Origin: an uncultured Anaerosacchariphilus sp.
GTDB lineage: Bacteria; Bacillota; Clostridia; Lachnospirales; Lachnospiraceae
Length of the DNA stretch: 15,246 nt
Direction: 5' to 3'
Assembly (NCBI GenBank): GCA_934402125.1
Contig: CAKRTY010000006.1
Location: 1 to 15,246 of the forward strand
A model generated the notes under the pieces. The model was not told the DNA's origin. It was given only the letters and a program-made list of their open reading frames with translations, and ran no database searches. The number at the start of each line of letters is the position of its first letter. Positions within the stretch are counted from its first letter, which is position 1. The position numbers were made by a program, and so were the translations under genes. Positions 7,601-13,545 of the stretch are shown one piece after another.

Positions 7601-9053
7601 CCGTATGATCCGCGCTTCCCGCAATTTCCCTCAACAGCCTTGCCCCGCCGGACTCTGCCGTCATACCGATAGCCAAAGTAAACAGCTCCGTGTTGGGCAG
7701 GCTCCGGATCTGGGCCGCGGTGGCTTTCACCTTGGCCAGATCGGTCTCACACTCTCCATCGGAGATAAAAATCACTTTGGTATACACATTTTTTCTCCGG
7801 CTGTCTGTGGCGTTCCGGGTAGTAATGATATCATAGGCCTCCTTCAAAGAAGCCAGATAATAGGTACCCGAATAGGTTTTGACCGCATTGACCGCCTGCC
7901 TGACCTGCTCATAATTTTCAGTCAGCGGCGTATAATTATACAATCCCTGATCCCGCTTATCCCCTGTGATTCTCCGGTATTCATCTGCAAAGCTCCAGAA
8001 AGCCACGCGGGATCGCAGCGCGCCGCCGGATACCTGCGCATTTTGCGCTTCAATCATATCGATCAGCTCCCGGATTCCCTGTTTCGCCATAGAGAGACGA
8101 TCATAACAGCCATTTTCTGCCGTCGGCATAATTTTGACCCCATTCTGATCATAATGACGATTCCAGAACTCCATATTTCTCAAATCATCGATCCACACAT
8201 CATGCCTGTAGTCAAATCCGATATCGTAGTCCAGCATATGAAGGTAGATTCCACCTTTATAATAATCATGTGCCGGATTGATACAGGGCGAATGATACCC
8301 CATATAATTGTGGCTTCCCGCGCTATCCTCATGATCGATATCACTGAGGGACATGGTCCGCGTCCGATCCAGAATAATGATATAATCGGCGGGAAGATTG
8401 GAATAATCCGAGGTATCTTTTTCCGTAATGGTAAGTTCTGCATAACCGTCCTCAATATCGGTCCATCTGGCAGATTTTTCCAGCTCCATATCCGGCTCAT
8501 TTTCTTTCTTTGTCAGCGCCTGATTTCCCTGGAAATCTCCCGGAATGCTGCTGTCCTCTCCGGAAAGTTCCTCCCGATTCTGACTTTTCAGCTCATAAAT
8601 CCGGACGTCCACATCCACAGCCGGCATTTCAAAAACCAGACTGTCTTCCCCTTCCCGGACTTCCAGCTCCCGTCCTTCTGCCGTGACCTCTGCTGCCCAG
8701 ATATTGGAACCGCTGTTACTTACCGTAATTTTTACCTCGGTCCCCTCATACACTTCTTCCGGATCCGCTGAGGCAGTCAGGGTCTGGGAAGGCTGACCTT
8801 CCGGATCCTCGCAGTGAATCGTAAGCTTTCGAAGTTCCTTTTCCGGTTCTTCCGGATTCGCAGGTTCTGTCGGCTCTTCGTTTTCCGGTTCTTCCTGCTC
8901 CACGGGTTCTGTCGGCTCTTCCTTCTTCTCTTCCCATACTGTTTCTGTCTGTGCTTCGGAAGCTCTGGCCGGAACACTAAAAGAAGACATTGCAAGCGCC
9001 AATGCCAGAATCAAAGTCAGCAGTCTCTTTCCGGACCACTCTCTCCTTTTCAT
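1680..9053 (-). CDS. Giant cell-surface adhesin: VWA, Cna-B and about twelve SpaA/prealbumin-like domains
   Basis: 2457 residues. A signal peptide (1-31, cleavage after ARA) is followed by a Pro/Glu-rich tract (41-76) with a duplicated 14-residue unit, then an InlB-B-repeat-like beta domain (about 77-155). The VWA domain (about 222-525) has metal-site elements D229-R-T-R-T233, T397 and S431-D432-G-E. About 78 extra residues with C257 are inserted before its first helix, which begins near C316. A Cna-B domain (about 631-725) follows, including YW at 639-640 and a YQVTER strand. SpaA-like domains then begin near residues 747, 887, 1027, 1208, 1382, 1528, 1640, 1759, 1938, 2050, 2174 and 2318. 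Most have a strand-A Lys and an ETxAPxGY-like strand, as in pilins and stalks stiffened by Lys-Asn isopeptide bonds. The C-terminus has AAPMGD (2423-2428), a hydrophobic helix (2434-2451) and RRRNRN. The likely role is a wall- or membrane-anchored adhesin; the ligand is unknown. The ATG at 9053 follows AAAGGAT, and an in-frame TGA sits directly upstream. The gene looks richer in G+C than the transport operon. Confidence 0.93.
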   Translation of the reverse strand: MKRREWSGKRLLTLILALALAMSSFSVPARASEAQTETVWEEKKEEPTEPVEQEEPENEEPTEPANPEEPEKELRKLTIHCEDPEGQPSQTLTASADPEEVYEGTEVKITVSNSGSNIWAAEVTAEGRELEVREGEDSLVFEMPAVDVDVRIYELKSQNREELSGEDSSIPGDFQGNQALTKKENEPDMELEKSARWTDIEDGYAELTITEKDTSDYSNLPADYIIILDRTRTMSLSDIDHEDSAGSHNYMGYHSPCINPAHDYYKGGIYLHMLDYDIGFDYRHDVWIDDLRNMEFWNRHYDQNGVKIMPTAENGCYDRLSMAKQGIRELIDMIEAQNAQVSGGALRSRVAFWSFADEYRRITGDKRDQGLYNYTPLTENYEQVRQAVNAVKTYSGTYYLASLKEAYDIITTRNATDSRRKNVYTKVIFISDGECETDLAKVKATAAQIRSLPNTELFTLAIGMTAESGGARLLREIAGSADHTANFWQTLSFDGGNGSAFAKTLLNIEKKASEVKAVQKTLTDQIETKYWEPVEVLSADGGQATLDKNSGKLIWNVPEGAGKTYRCTVKLRLKDAYRYALSEALYPTNRDQSSSDPDKAGAILDYSIDGGMYHQQTRKTGVLTPTLKYGTVHFKGQKYWTVTGSQAASLNVRLMRTLPGQTTAIQVNHVLTNGSRGWRYSFTRRVMPDGSEKPLIRYDERGRKITYQVTERTPDYFTQLPSVETEGAEVETRLYNEPFKVKAQLKKVDGETGNPLSGAEFSVYCWSRKAGSYQPYQGTTDGTGQPYETGTMHGSPAMMKLKETEPGVYQTPSWLYYAPDNQGKFRIVETQAPKGYYGDWKTETEKQSYDVVISPNHEDNKKTVQITNNQSGTFENQRVLGRVLFCKNDAEGKSAISQGDASLSGATYKLYAGEELRHGDGTTGVLYRKDEEIPLRLIGSKDGVRQYRQDPSGTDTLIIGTGCQVSIENLELGSYYLQEQAAGEGYLVNPEPCPFTLEWQGEAVQTVEIRDIRLDEPVKKQKLTFYKVAGTDRTDRLDPLEGAGFSVYLLSEFAGGRYKELSDADVVQAVIDDFRDGQALDYRAVRGSCPARVFAEPESAEVKAGKLVKQVDYGAGCHYETEHDREYLVGELFSDSRGQVTTPGLPYGRYLVVETTVPKNRIATRPFVMQVTGDDEDGVSAGDGMGKKLEDMVILQDRPVSALVRVEKADAWSGRTVLKEGAAYVIHDTEGAWFSYYTAEWSTARKKDYKKKYGDLVVQYSQGNQLGTEATPFVTRKRGLPDGTESFWVDTPSPLPAGIYELQEVSAPDGYILQGHEGVIAKKETGTTGNHTFYETEKTGTWKPVPESRVKFLISSGEAAYDAEAGAFVVKVRQKNTPAIGKIAVYAEGEQLVSAKSGREGWSFVYGKKPVSGAVFEIRAAEAIYSQEGTAGELLYPAGERVVTLTTDENGQTWTGQEDWAGTEIARGLPLGVYTVTQVKAGEGFALSPENAKPRRIEIAYAGQKVPVIYRDTVYENPRQKVRLAIEKQDTENGKQVAGAVFGLYAAKDILDYRGRLLVKKDTLLGQAQTAQNSEGKIEQAVFSQDLPLGSYYVKELQAPDGYAGSAIRVNADASYREDQREQIRLKGVVKNAPIRVQINLMDWFTETELSGATLQVTDEAGRVVETFVTRANRNPVIRRLEIGKNYLIKELVKPAGYGEEILLKAAYETKKEDSVELDKRYSAGKEEREIRFTVRDETKLQVVSIFAKPGMGTLEITKEGPVPVRTERSADAAGNRLETPVYEIQGLPGAEYVLQAQKEISYPDGKGEILFAKQDLVLECYEAQKETGSMQYVTIEVTEGKLVQAERTLPDGAKAQWVLRTGENGKAEVTGLPNGSYRVVEVKAPTGYYRDPANCTQTADVRGATALRFENPKQEIEKPETDPNPEAPRRIGMLVQKYGVEDEKQMGVSGAAFTLYAAEDIQNIFGQVIYPEGTEIETAFSGTDGLARFVTDVPIGLYRIRETKAPEGYYSSTKEIRYDVAKDKENDSVHYLNFWDFVENAPVIVNVRLEDDLTHKELAGAALEITDEAGQSVDAWITRVDNGYTIRGLSVDKSYTITEHMPRDGYLMKFTGASLESANAELSKPEGAQVAFRIQDVPGETMADGKLDREAVPEPTRIILESPFVTGRIRLNKEGEILDGLTMTERIGNLLAGVFRYRRTGLEGVSFAVYAAEDIEHPDGVTGICFRKGEQVMTGVRSELKEAVGKTDSLGQLSFEELYLGQYEIREQETVEGYVREENPLLLTLAYRDGFTSSVEPQQGLLSWLNPRQKAEVTVNERDKDTGEALEGAEISLYLTETDTLLETVRTGADGRAVFTADLPFGSYYVKETKAPEGYQLSEDKQEFTFAYAGEDRKLVQVEKTLLNEKKPEQRASHGKPRQVAAAPMGDRAQMEAWGMLLVLAVGLLLLITVRRRNRN
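2121..4496 (-). repeat. Tandem duplication of a three-domain module in the surface protein
   Basis: Residues about 1520-1929 and about 1930-2311 carry the same domain order. First is a SpaA domain with a YAA[KE]DI motif. Next is a domain that opens after NAP[IV] and contains a [VI]TDEAG motif. Last is a domain beginning G.[IL]..[TN]KEG with a later PDG.G element. Corresponding landmarks are K1528/K1938, M1642/E2051 and K1759/K2174, which are 409-415 residues apart. The copies are clearly diverged, so the duplication is old. Boundaries are approximate. Confidence 0.7.
8838..8921 (-). repeat. Two-copy 42-bp repeat coding a Pro/Glu-rich tract
   Basis: Residues 45-58 (EEPTEPVEQEEPEN) and 59-72 (EEPTEPANPEEPEK) are two copies of a 14-residue unit. 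At DNA level the plus-strand string GGTTCTGTCGGCTCTTC recurs exactly at 8863-8879 and 8905-8921. The tract lies just after the signal peptide and probably forms an extended acidic spacer. It is a plausible site for slippage in copy number. Confidence 0.8.
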
Positions 9054-9228
9054 TCAAAATCTATCCTTTCTTTCTGTTTCGTATCATCCTCCTTTGTAAA
9101 AAGCCGCTATCCAACAATCCTCTGATCTACATGGGACTACCTGCCCTTCCTGCCTTTTCGTCTGCATGTTTTCTTCTTCGTGGAATTATGAGGAGACGTT
9201 CCTCTCTGAATCAGTAAGAATCTCTGAT
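9054..9228 (-). promoter_or_regulatory. Long 5' leader of the surface-protein gene
   Basis: If transcription starts near 9228, the leader is about 175 nt. The probable ribosome site for the ATG at 9053 is AAAGGAT at 9063-9069. A much stronger AAAGGAGG lies further upstream at 9088-9095 and directly abuts an ATG (9087) that opens an 8-codon frame ending in TAG at 9061. No known riboswitch structure was recognised. Only short imperfect hairpins were seen. Confidence 0.4.
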
Positions 9229-9233
9229 ATACG

Positions 9234-9250
9234 CAGAATACCAGATTCTG
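9234..9250. promoter_or_regulatory. Dyad overlapping the -10 box and spacer of the surface-gene promoter
   Basis: CAGAAT, five bases, then ATTCTG is a perfect 6+5+6 inverted repeat on the plus strand. A second dyad, CCAGA-T-TCTGG (9241-9251), overlaps it. The repeat covers the -10 hexamer and part of the spacer, where a bound protein would block RNA polymerase or, for MerR-like activators, twist the promoter. The operator role is inferred from position only. Confidence 0.45.
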
Positions 9251-9263
9251 GAAAATAAGTCAA
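9235..9263 (-). promoter_or_regulatory. Sigma-A-type promoter for the surface-protein gene
   Basis: On the minus strand TTGACT (9263-9258) and TATTCT (9240-9235) are separated by exactly 17 bases. It lies directly after the terminator-like hairpin that closes the sugar operon, so the surface gene looks like an independent transcription unit. Confidence 0.7.
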
Positions 9264-9267
9264 GTGA

Positions 9268-9310
9268 AGAATTTAAAGGGGAAGGCTGTCGCGAAGGCAG
9301 AGGCTTCCCC
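9268..9310 (-). terminator. Rho-independent-type terminator after the FGGY kinase gene
   Basis: On the minus strand GGGGAAG (9310-9304) can pair with CTTCCCC (9284-9278), and inner CTG/CAG pairing extends the stem. TTTAAATTCTT follows. The stem starts 14 nt after the kinase TAG. The T-run is broken by three A's, so termination may be incomplete, but position and stem strength fit the end of the sugar operon. Confidence 0.65.
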
Positions 9311-9324
9311 ACCAGAAAACACTT

Positions 9325-10800
9325 CTACTTTTCTATTTCCAGCATCGTCTGATATAAGATACCAAATTTCCGATATTTTTCTTCTATTGCTGCACTTTTC
9401 TTCGGCATATAGCATATGCTCTCTTTATGTACCTGTTTCGCGGCCTCTTTATAGGAGACACAGGCTCCCGCTGCCACCGCCGCCAGCACCGCTGCTCCGA
9501 GACACCCAATTTCTTTCTCTTTAAGAACCACAATGGGAATCCCCGTAATATCTGCCTGTATCTGACACCATATCTGGCTGCGCGTGCCTCCTCCTGTGGC
9601 GTAAATATGATGTATCGGCATTCCTGCCTTTTCAATACTTTCGCAGTTTTTTTTCAACACAAAACCTACGCCTTCCATGACTGCCTTTGCCATATCAACT
9701 GCATCATGTTCTGCCCTCAATCCATAAAAAATTCCCTTTGCCTGTACATCAAACTCAGGCGCATTCGTTCCTACAAGATATGGTAAAAATATAATTCCAC
9801 TGTCAGAGGATCTGGTCTCCAGCTTTCTGTTCAGGTTTTCATAATCCATATCTGGCATACAGGTTTTCCGAAACCACTCCAGACTTACGCCTCCGCTTTC
9901 CGCCACCGGAAGCATCACATAGGTATCCGCCTGAAAACCATAATGCATAGCTATGCCATATGTTTCTCCCCGTCTGGGTTTACGAGCCAGAGTTGCCAGC
10001 GCCATCACTGTTCCCGTAGAAAGACTTACAATACCCGGTTCTGTATTCCCGGTTCCAATCATACCGGCAAAATGATCCAGGGTTCCCACATTTACCTTTA
10101 CCGATTCCGGAACTCCAATCATTTCCGCTATTTCCTTTGCCAGCCACCCTGCTTCTGTACAGGGTTCTGTCAGCTGTGGCAATTGTTCCTCCCTGATCCC
10201 TATCGCTTCCAACATTTCTTTCCAGTAACATTTCTTATAGATATCAAAATAAAAGGAAAACGTAGCTATGGAACAGTCCGCCAGCATCTTCCCTGTAAGG
10301 CGATACACAATATAATCTTTTAAGAGCATATAATACGCCGCTTTTTCAAAGATATCCGGGCGTTTTTTTCGAAGCCATAAGATCTTGGTTGCAGGCCATG
10401 TGGGAATAATTGCCTGCTGCCCCGTTACCTGTTCACACATTTCAGCTGTAAATTTTCGCTCCAGTTCTGCACATTCTTCCTTTGAACGCTCGTCCATCCA
10501 GGAAATAGCATTCATTAGGGGTTTCCCCTCTTTATCTAAAATCACCAGTGTCTCTGCCTGGCCAGTCAAACCAATTTCTTCTATCTGACTGCCCTCTACA
10601 TTTTCTGCGGCTGCTATCTCCCGGAGCATTTCCAAAAGCAGGTTTTCCAACTGTTCTAAATCAATTTCCACACCAAATCTTCGATCATAGGGGACTGTTG
10701 CCGCCGCACTTGCCAGACATTGAAAGTTTTCTGCATCATATACTCCCGCTTTCATGTTTGTACTTCCCAAATCAACCCCGATAAAAAGTCTTCTTTCCAT
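9325..10800 (-). CDS. FGGY-family carbohydrate kinase (xylulokinase-like)
   Basis: 491 residues, typical of FGGY kinases, which phosphorylate pentuloses, gluconate, glycerol or other polyols with ATP in the cytoplasm. The N-terminal phosphate loop is FIGVDLGSTNMKAGV (D10), and the substrate region has LTGQAE (78-83) and WMDERS (101-106). The probable catalytic base is D242 in GTLDHFAGMIGTG. The C-terminal FGGY signature is ATGGGTRSQIWCQIQADITG (401-420), and an adenosine-motif glycine stretch follows near 432-445. The ATG at 10800 is preceded by GGGAGGAA. An in-frame upstream start at 10854 would place the first codons inside a terminator-like hairpin. It is the last gene of the sugar-import operon and presumably acts on the imported sugar. 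Xylulose, ribulose, erythritol-type polyols and gluconate cannot be separated by eye. Confidence 0.92.
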   Translation of the reverse strand: MERRLFIGVDLGSTNMKAGVYDAENFQCLASAAATVPYDRRFGVEIDLEQLENLLLEMLREIAAAENVEGSQIEEIGLTGQAETLVILDKEGKPLMNAISWMDERSKEECAELERKFTAEMCEQVTGQQAIIPTWPATKILWLRKKRPDIFEKAAYYMLLKDYIVYRLTGKMLADCSIATFSFYFDIYKKCYWKEMLEAIGIREEQLPQLTEPCTEAGWLAKEIAEMIGVPESVKVNVGTLDHFAGMIGTGNTEPGIVSLSTGTVMALATLARKPRRGETYGIAMHYGFQADTYVMLPVAESGGVSLEWFRKTCMPDMDYENLNRKLETRSSDSGIIFLPYLVGTNAPEFDVQAKGIFYGLRAEHDAVDMAKAVMEGVGFVLKKNCESIEKAGMPIHHIYATGGGTRSQIWCQIQADITGIPIVVLKEKEIGCLGAAVLAAVAAGACVSYKEAAKQVHKESICYMPKKSAAIEEKYRKFGILYQTMLEIEK

Positions 10801-10820
10801 GAAGTTCCTCCCTGCTAATT

Positions 10821-10857
10821 TTAAAAATGGAGAACGGCTTTTTCCGCTCTCCATTTT
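10821..10857 (-). terminator. Strong hairpin with T-run between binding-protein and kinase genes
   Basis: The minus strand reads AAAATGGAGAGCGG, a 6-base loop, then CCGTTCTCCATTTT. This gives a 14-bp stem with a single G-U pair, followed by a run of T's. It has all the parts of a rho-independent terminator or attenuator. It sits 40 nt after the binding-protein stop and only about 23 nt before the kinase ATG, too close for a separate promoter in between. Partial read-through would make kinase expression lower than that of the binding protein. Confidence 0.75.
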
Positions 10858-10897
10858 CTGTATTCCACTCTGATGCCCGGGCCTTAAATTCTCTTAT

Positions 10898-11968
10898 TTA
10901 AAAGCTCCAGAAATCTTCTACATTGGAACTGTCAACCATAAACAATTCAATATTTGTTTTTTCTGAAAGCTCCTGGCCTTCAAAATAGTTAATCGCGCCT
11001 TCGTATACGAACTGAGCCAGAATCCATGCATCTACATTCAGACATGCCAGATAATTCGGGTCTCCGTCATGCAGTTTATTGAACGGCTCTGCGCCATAAG
11101 CTCCCATGGAAATAACTTTTACATCTGTATTACCTGCTGCCTGAAGTGCAGAGCATGCACCCATTGCGCCATTATCTACGTCAGAAATGATAAAGTCATA
11201 AGGCTCTACTATAGAAGAAATTGCATTGTATGCAGTCTCTCGATTACCCTGGGAGTCATGATGACCTACAATTGTAATCTCGCATCCATCTGCATTAGCC
11301 TTATCAATAACTTCGTGGAGTCCGATAAAGCGTGACTGGCACTGCTCAGATACTGCATTGGTCAGTTCCACAAGACGGCACTTTCCATCCAGGTTTTCTT
11401 TTACATAATTTACAAAATACTCACCCACAATACGGCCTGTCTCAATCTGATCCCAGGTAACACTTGTAATGATCTTGCCTTCTTCTGCTCCACTTGTCCA
11501 GTATCCGTCATAAATCAGAATCGGAATTCCAGCATCATATGCCTTATTCAGAGCCTGTGTTGTTCCTTCCGGTGTGGTCGGGTCGATAAATAACATATCA
11601 CAATTATTTGCAATCATGTTCTCAATCTGCTTTGTCATGGTCTCATCATTTAAATCTCCGTCCTCTACCACGATTTCGCAGCCATAATAGGAACCCAGCT
11701 TCTCCAACGCACCCGCAACTGCTGCACACCACTCATCGCCCTTATAGCAGATAGCACAGCCGATCTTCTTTCCCTGCAGAATTGTGCTGTCTGACAATGT
11801 AACAGATGCCGGTATGCCATCCGTAGAAGGCGCCGCCTGGCTTGTTGTTTCCTCTGTGGCACTTGTGGAAGACGACGCTGCCGCATCCGGTGTCTCCTGT
11901 TTGGAACCACACGCCGCAAGAGATGTTACCATTGCCAATGTCATCAGTAACGCTAAACCCTTTTTCAT
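10898..11968 (-). CDS. Sugar ABC transporter substrate-binding lipoprotein (RbsB-like)
   Basis: 356 residues. The lipoprotein signal MKKGLALLMTLAMVTSLAAC places the lipidated Cys at C20, followed by an Ala/Ser/Thr-rich linker to about residue 52. The rest is a type I periplasmic-binding fold (Peripla_BP_4): KKIGCAICYKGDEWCAAV on the first strand, then IDPTTPEGTTQALNKAYDAG and IPILIYDG as in ribose- and galactose-type proteins, then VISMGAYG in the second lobe. It is anchored outside the membrane and hands its sugar to the permease. The ATG at 11968 is chosen because AGGAGG lies 7 nt upstream. Another ATG two codons earlier at 11974 would leave only one base of spacing. It follows the ATPase gene by 49 nt, with a hairpin between them. 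The exact sugar cannot be read from the sequence. Confidence 0.93.
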   Translation of the reverse strand: MKKGLALLMTLAMVTSLAACGSKQETPDAAASSSTSATEETTSQAAPSTDGIPASVTLSDSTILQGKKIGCAICYKGDEWCAAVAGALEKLGSYYGCEIVVEDGDLNDETMTKQIENMIANNCDMLFIDPTTPEGTTQALNKAYDAGIPILIYDGYWTSGAEEGKIITSVTWDQIETGRIVGEYFVNYVKENLDGKCRLVELTNAVSEQCQSRFIGLHEVIDKANADGCEITIVGHHDSQGNRETAYNAISSIVEPYDFIISDVDNGAMGACSALQAAGNTDVKVISMGAYGAEPFNKLHDGDPNYLACLNVDAWILAQFVYEGAINYFEGQELSEKTNIELFMVDSSNVEDFWSF

Positions 11969-11993
11969 ACTCATACCTCCTGAGATTTCATAT

Positions 11994-12013
11994 TTTAAAG
12001 CCTCCGCTTTAAA
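11994..12013 (-). other. Intercistronic hairpin before the binding-protein gene
   Basis: Perfect 8-base arms TTTAAAGC and GCTTTAAA surround a 4-base loop that reads GGAG on the minus strand. It begins a few bases after the ATPase stop. No T-run follows, so it is not a terminator. It may protect or define the 5' end of a processed binding-protein message. A 6-codon frame (MKSQEV, 11971-11991) lies between the hairpin and the binding-protein ATG. Confidence 0.6.
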
Positions 12014-12017
12014 TTCT

Positions 12018-13496
12018 TTACGTACACATCGCCATAATCTTTTCCTGGGTCGCTTCCGCCGCACTGAGTTCACCTTTCTGTCTTCCTTCGTGCATAACCA
12101 TAACACGATCACACATTCCCAGAAGCTCCGGCATCTCTGAAGAAATCATAATAACCGTCTTTTTATCCTTTACCAGTTGATTAATCAGGCGATAAATCTC
12201 TGCCTTTGCGCCCACATCGATTCCACGGGTCGGCTCATCCAAAAACAGAATTTCTGATTCCTGAAACAGCCATTTTGCAATAACAACTTTCTGCTGATTT
12301 CCACCGGACAGATACTGAACCTCTGTCTCCACATTCGGAGTCGCTACCCGAAGCTTTTTTACATATTCTTTGCTGTAGGAATCTTCTAACTCTTCTTTAA
12401 TAACGCCGCCCCGTATCACTCTTTTCAGGTTTACCAGCGTCGTATTCTTTTTCACAGTCATGATCTGTACCAGGCCCTGCAGCTTCCGATCCTCCGGAAT
12501 CAACCCCAGGCCGTCCCTGATCGCATCAGCAAACTTACGATAATGCGTCTGTTTTCCATGTACATAGACTTCGCCGGATTCAATCGGGTCGATACCCAGG
12601 ATTGCCCTGGCCAGTTCTGTACGTCCAGATCCTACCAGACCTGAGATACCAAACACTTCTCCGGCACGTACGGAAAAACTAATGTCCTTCAGGATACCCG
12701 CGTTCAGATTTCGTGTTTCCAGAATCACTTCTCCAATGGTTCCCGGCTCTTTCGGGTACTCCTGTCCCATCTCACGCCCAACCATCATATTGATCAAATC
12801 CTGCCTGCTCAGTTCCTTGGTCGGCATGCTCTTTATATGCTGTCCGTCACGAAGTACACTGACATTATCACAAAGCTCAAATACCTCTTCCAGACGATGG
12901 GAGATGTAGATAATGGTAATTCCCTTTTCTCTCAGCTGTTTTACAATCCGGAACATAACCGCCAGCTCTCGATCTGTTAAAACGGCGGAAGGCTCATCCA
13001 TAATCAGAATCTTGGAATGTGCATTGATGGCATGCATAATCTCGACAATTTGCTTTTTTGCCACACTCAGATTTGCTACCACTTCATTTACATCGATATC
13101 CATACCAAGCTCTTCTACGATTTCTCTTGCCCGCGCCCTCATGCTTTTCCAGTCTACCAGTCTGCCCTTCATAATGGGGCTGCCCAGAAACATGTTCTCT
13201 GCAACTGTAAGCGTCTCTGCCAGTTTGATTTCCTGATGTACCACGCTGATTCCCGCTATTTTTGCATCGACCGGGGCATGAAAATGTACCACTTCCCCAT
13301 CCAGTACAAGTTCTCCCGCATTCGGCTGATAGATCCCTGCCAGCACTTTAATCAGCGTAGATTTTCCCGCTCCATTTTCTCCGACCAGGCCATGGATTGT
13401 TCCCCTCTTCACCTGAATGGATACATTATCCAAAGCCTTCACACCCGGAAATTCTTTTGTAATCCCCTTAATGTTCAGAATATATTCATCTTTCAT
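12018..13496 (-). CDS. Sugar ABC transporter ATP-binding protein, two-domain (RbsA/MglA type)
   Basis: 492 residues with two ABC domains, the normal architecture for ribose/galactose (CUT2) importers. It sits on the cytoplasmic face of the permease and drives uptake. Domain 1 (about 5-240) has Walker A GENGAGKST (39-47), a signature LSVAKKQ (143-149) without the usual Gly, and Walker B ILIMDEPS with E168. Domain 2 (about 255-490) has the degenerate Walker A GLVGSGRT (286-293) typical of this family's second half, an intact LSGGNQQ (396-402), and ILFLDEPTRGIDVGAK. The ATG at 13496 is preceded by GAAAGGAT at rather long spacing. The gene follows the permease by 49 nt. It is intact, unlike the permease. 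Confidence 0.96.
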   Translation of the reverse strand: MKDEYILNIKGITKEFPGVKALDNVSIQVKRGTIHGLVGENGAGKSTLIKVLAGIYQPNAGELVLDGEVVHFHAPVDAKIAGISVVHQEIKLAETLTVAENMFLGSPIMKGRLVDWKSMRARAREIVEELGMDIDVNEVVANLSVAKKQIVEIMHAINAHSKILIMDEPSAVLTDRELAVMFRIVKQLREKGITIIYISHRLEEVFELCDNVSVLRDGQHIKSMPTKELSRQDLINMMVGREMGQEYPKEPGTIGEVILETRNLNAGILKDISFSVRAGEVFGISGLVGSGRTELARAILGIDPIESGEVYVHGKQTHYRKFADAIRDGLGLIPEDRKLQGLVQIMTVKKNTTLVNLKRVIRGGVIKEELEDSYSKEYVKKLRVATPNVETEVQYLSGGNQQKVVIAKWLFQESEILFLDEPTRGIDVGAKAEIYRLINQLVKDKKTVIMISSEMPELLGMCDRVMVMHEGRQKGELSAAEATQEKIMAMCT

Positions 13497-13545
13497 TTTT
13501 ACTGCCCATCCTTTCTTGCACCGTGTCTCCCGATTTCAGGACAGG

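Noticed and set aside
7155..8771. A plus-strand open frame of more than 500 codons inside the surface gene
   Set aside because: It lies opposite a continuous minus-strand gene with signal peptide, domains and anchor. Its own sequence is rich in Ile, Arg and His with no family motif, and no ribosome site was evident. It is a shadow of codon bias.
11969..12112. N-terminal extension of the binding protein by 48 residues
   Set aside because: It overlaps the end of the ATPase gene and would bury the lipoprotein signal. The ATG at 11968 has an ideal ribosome site.
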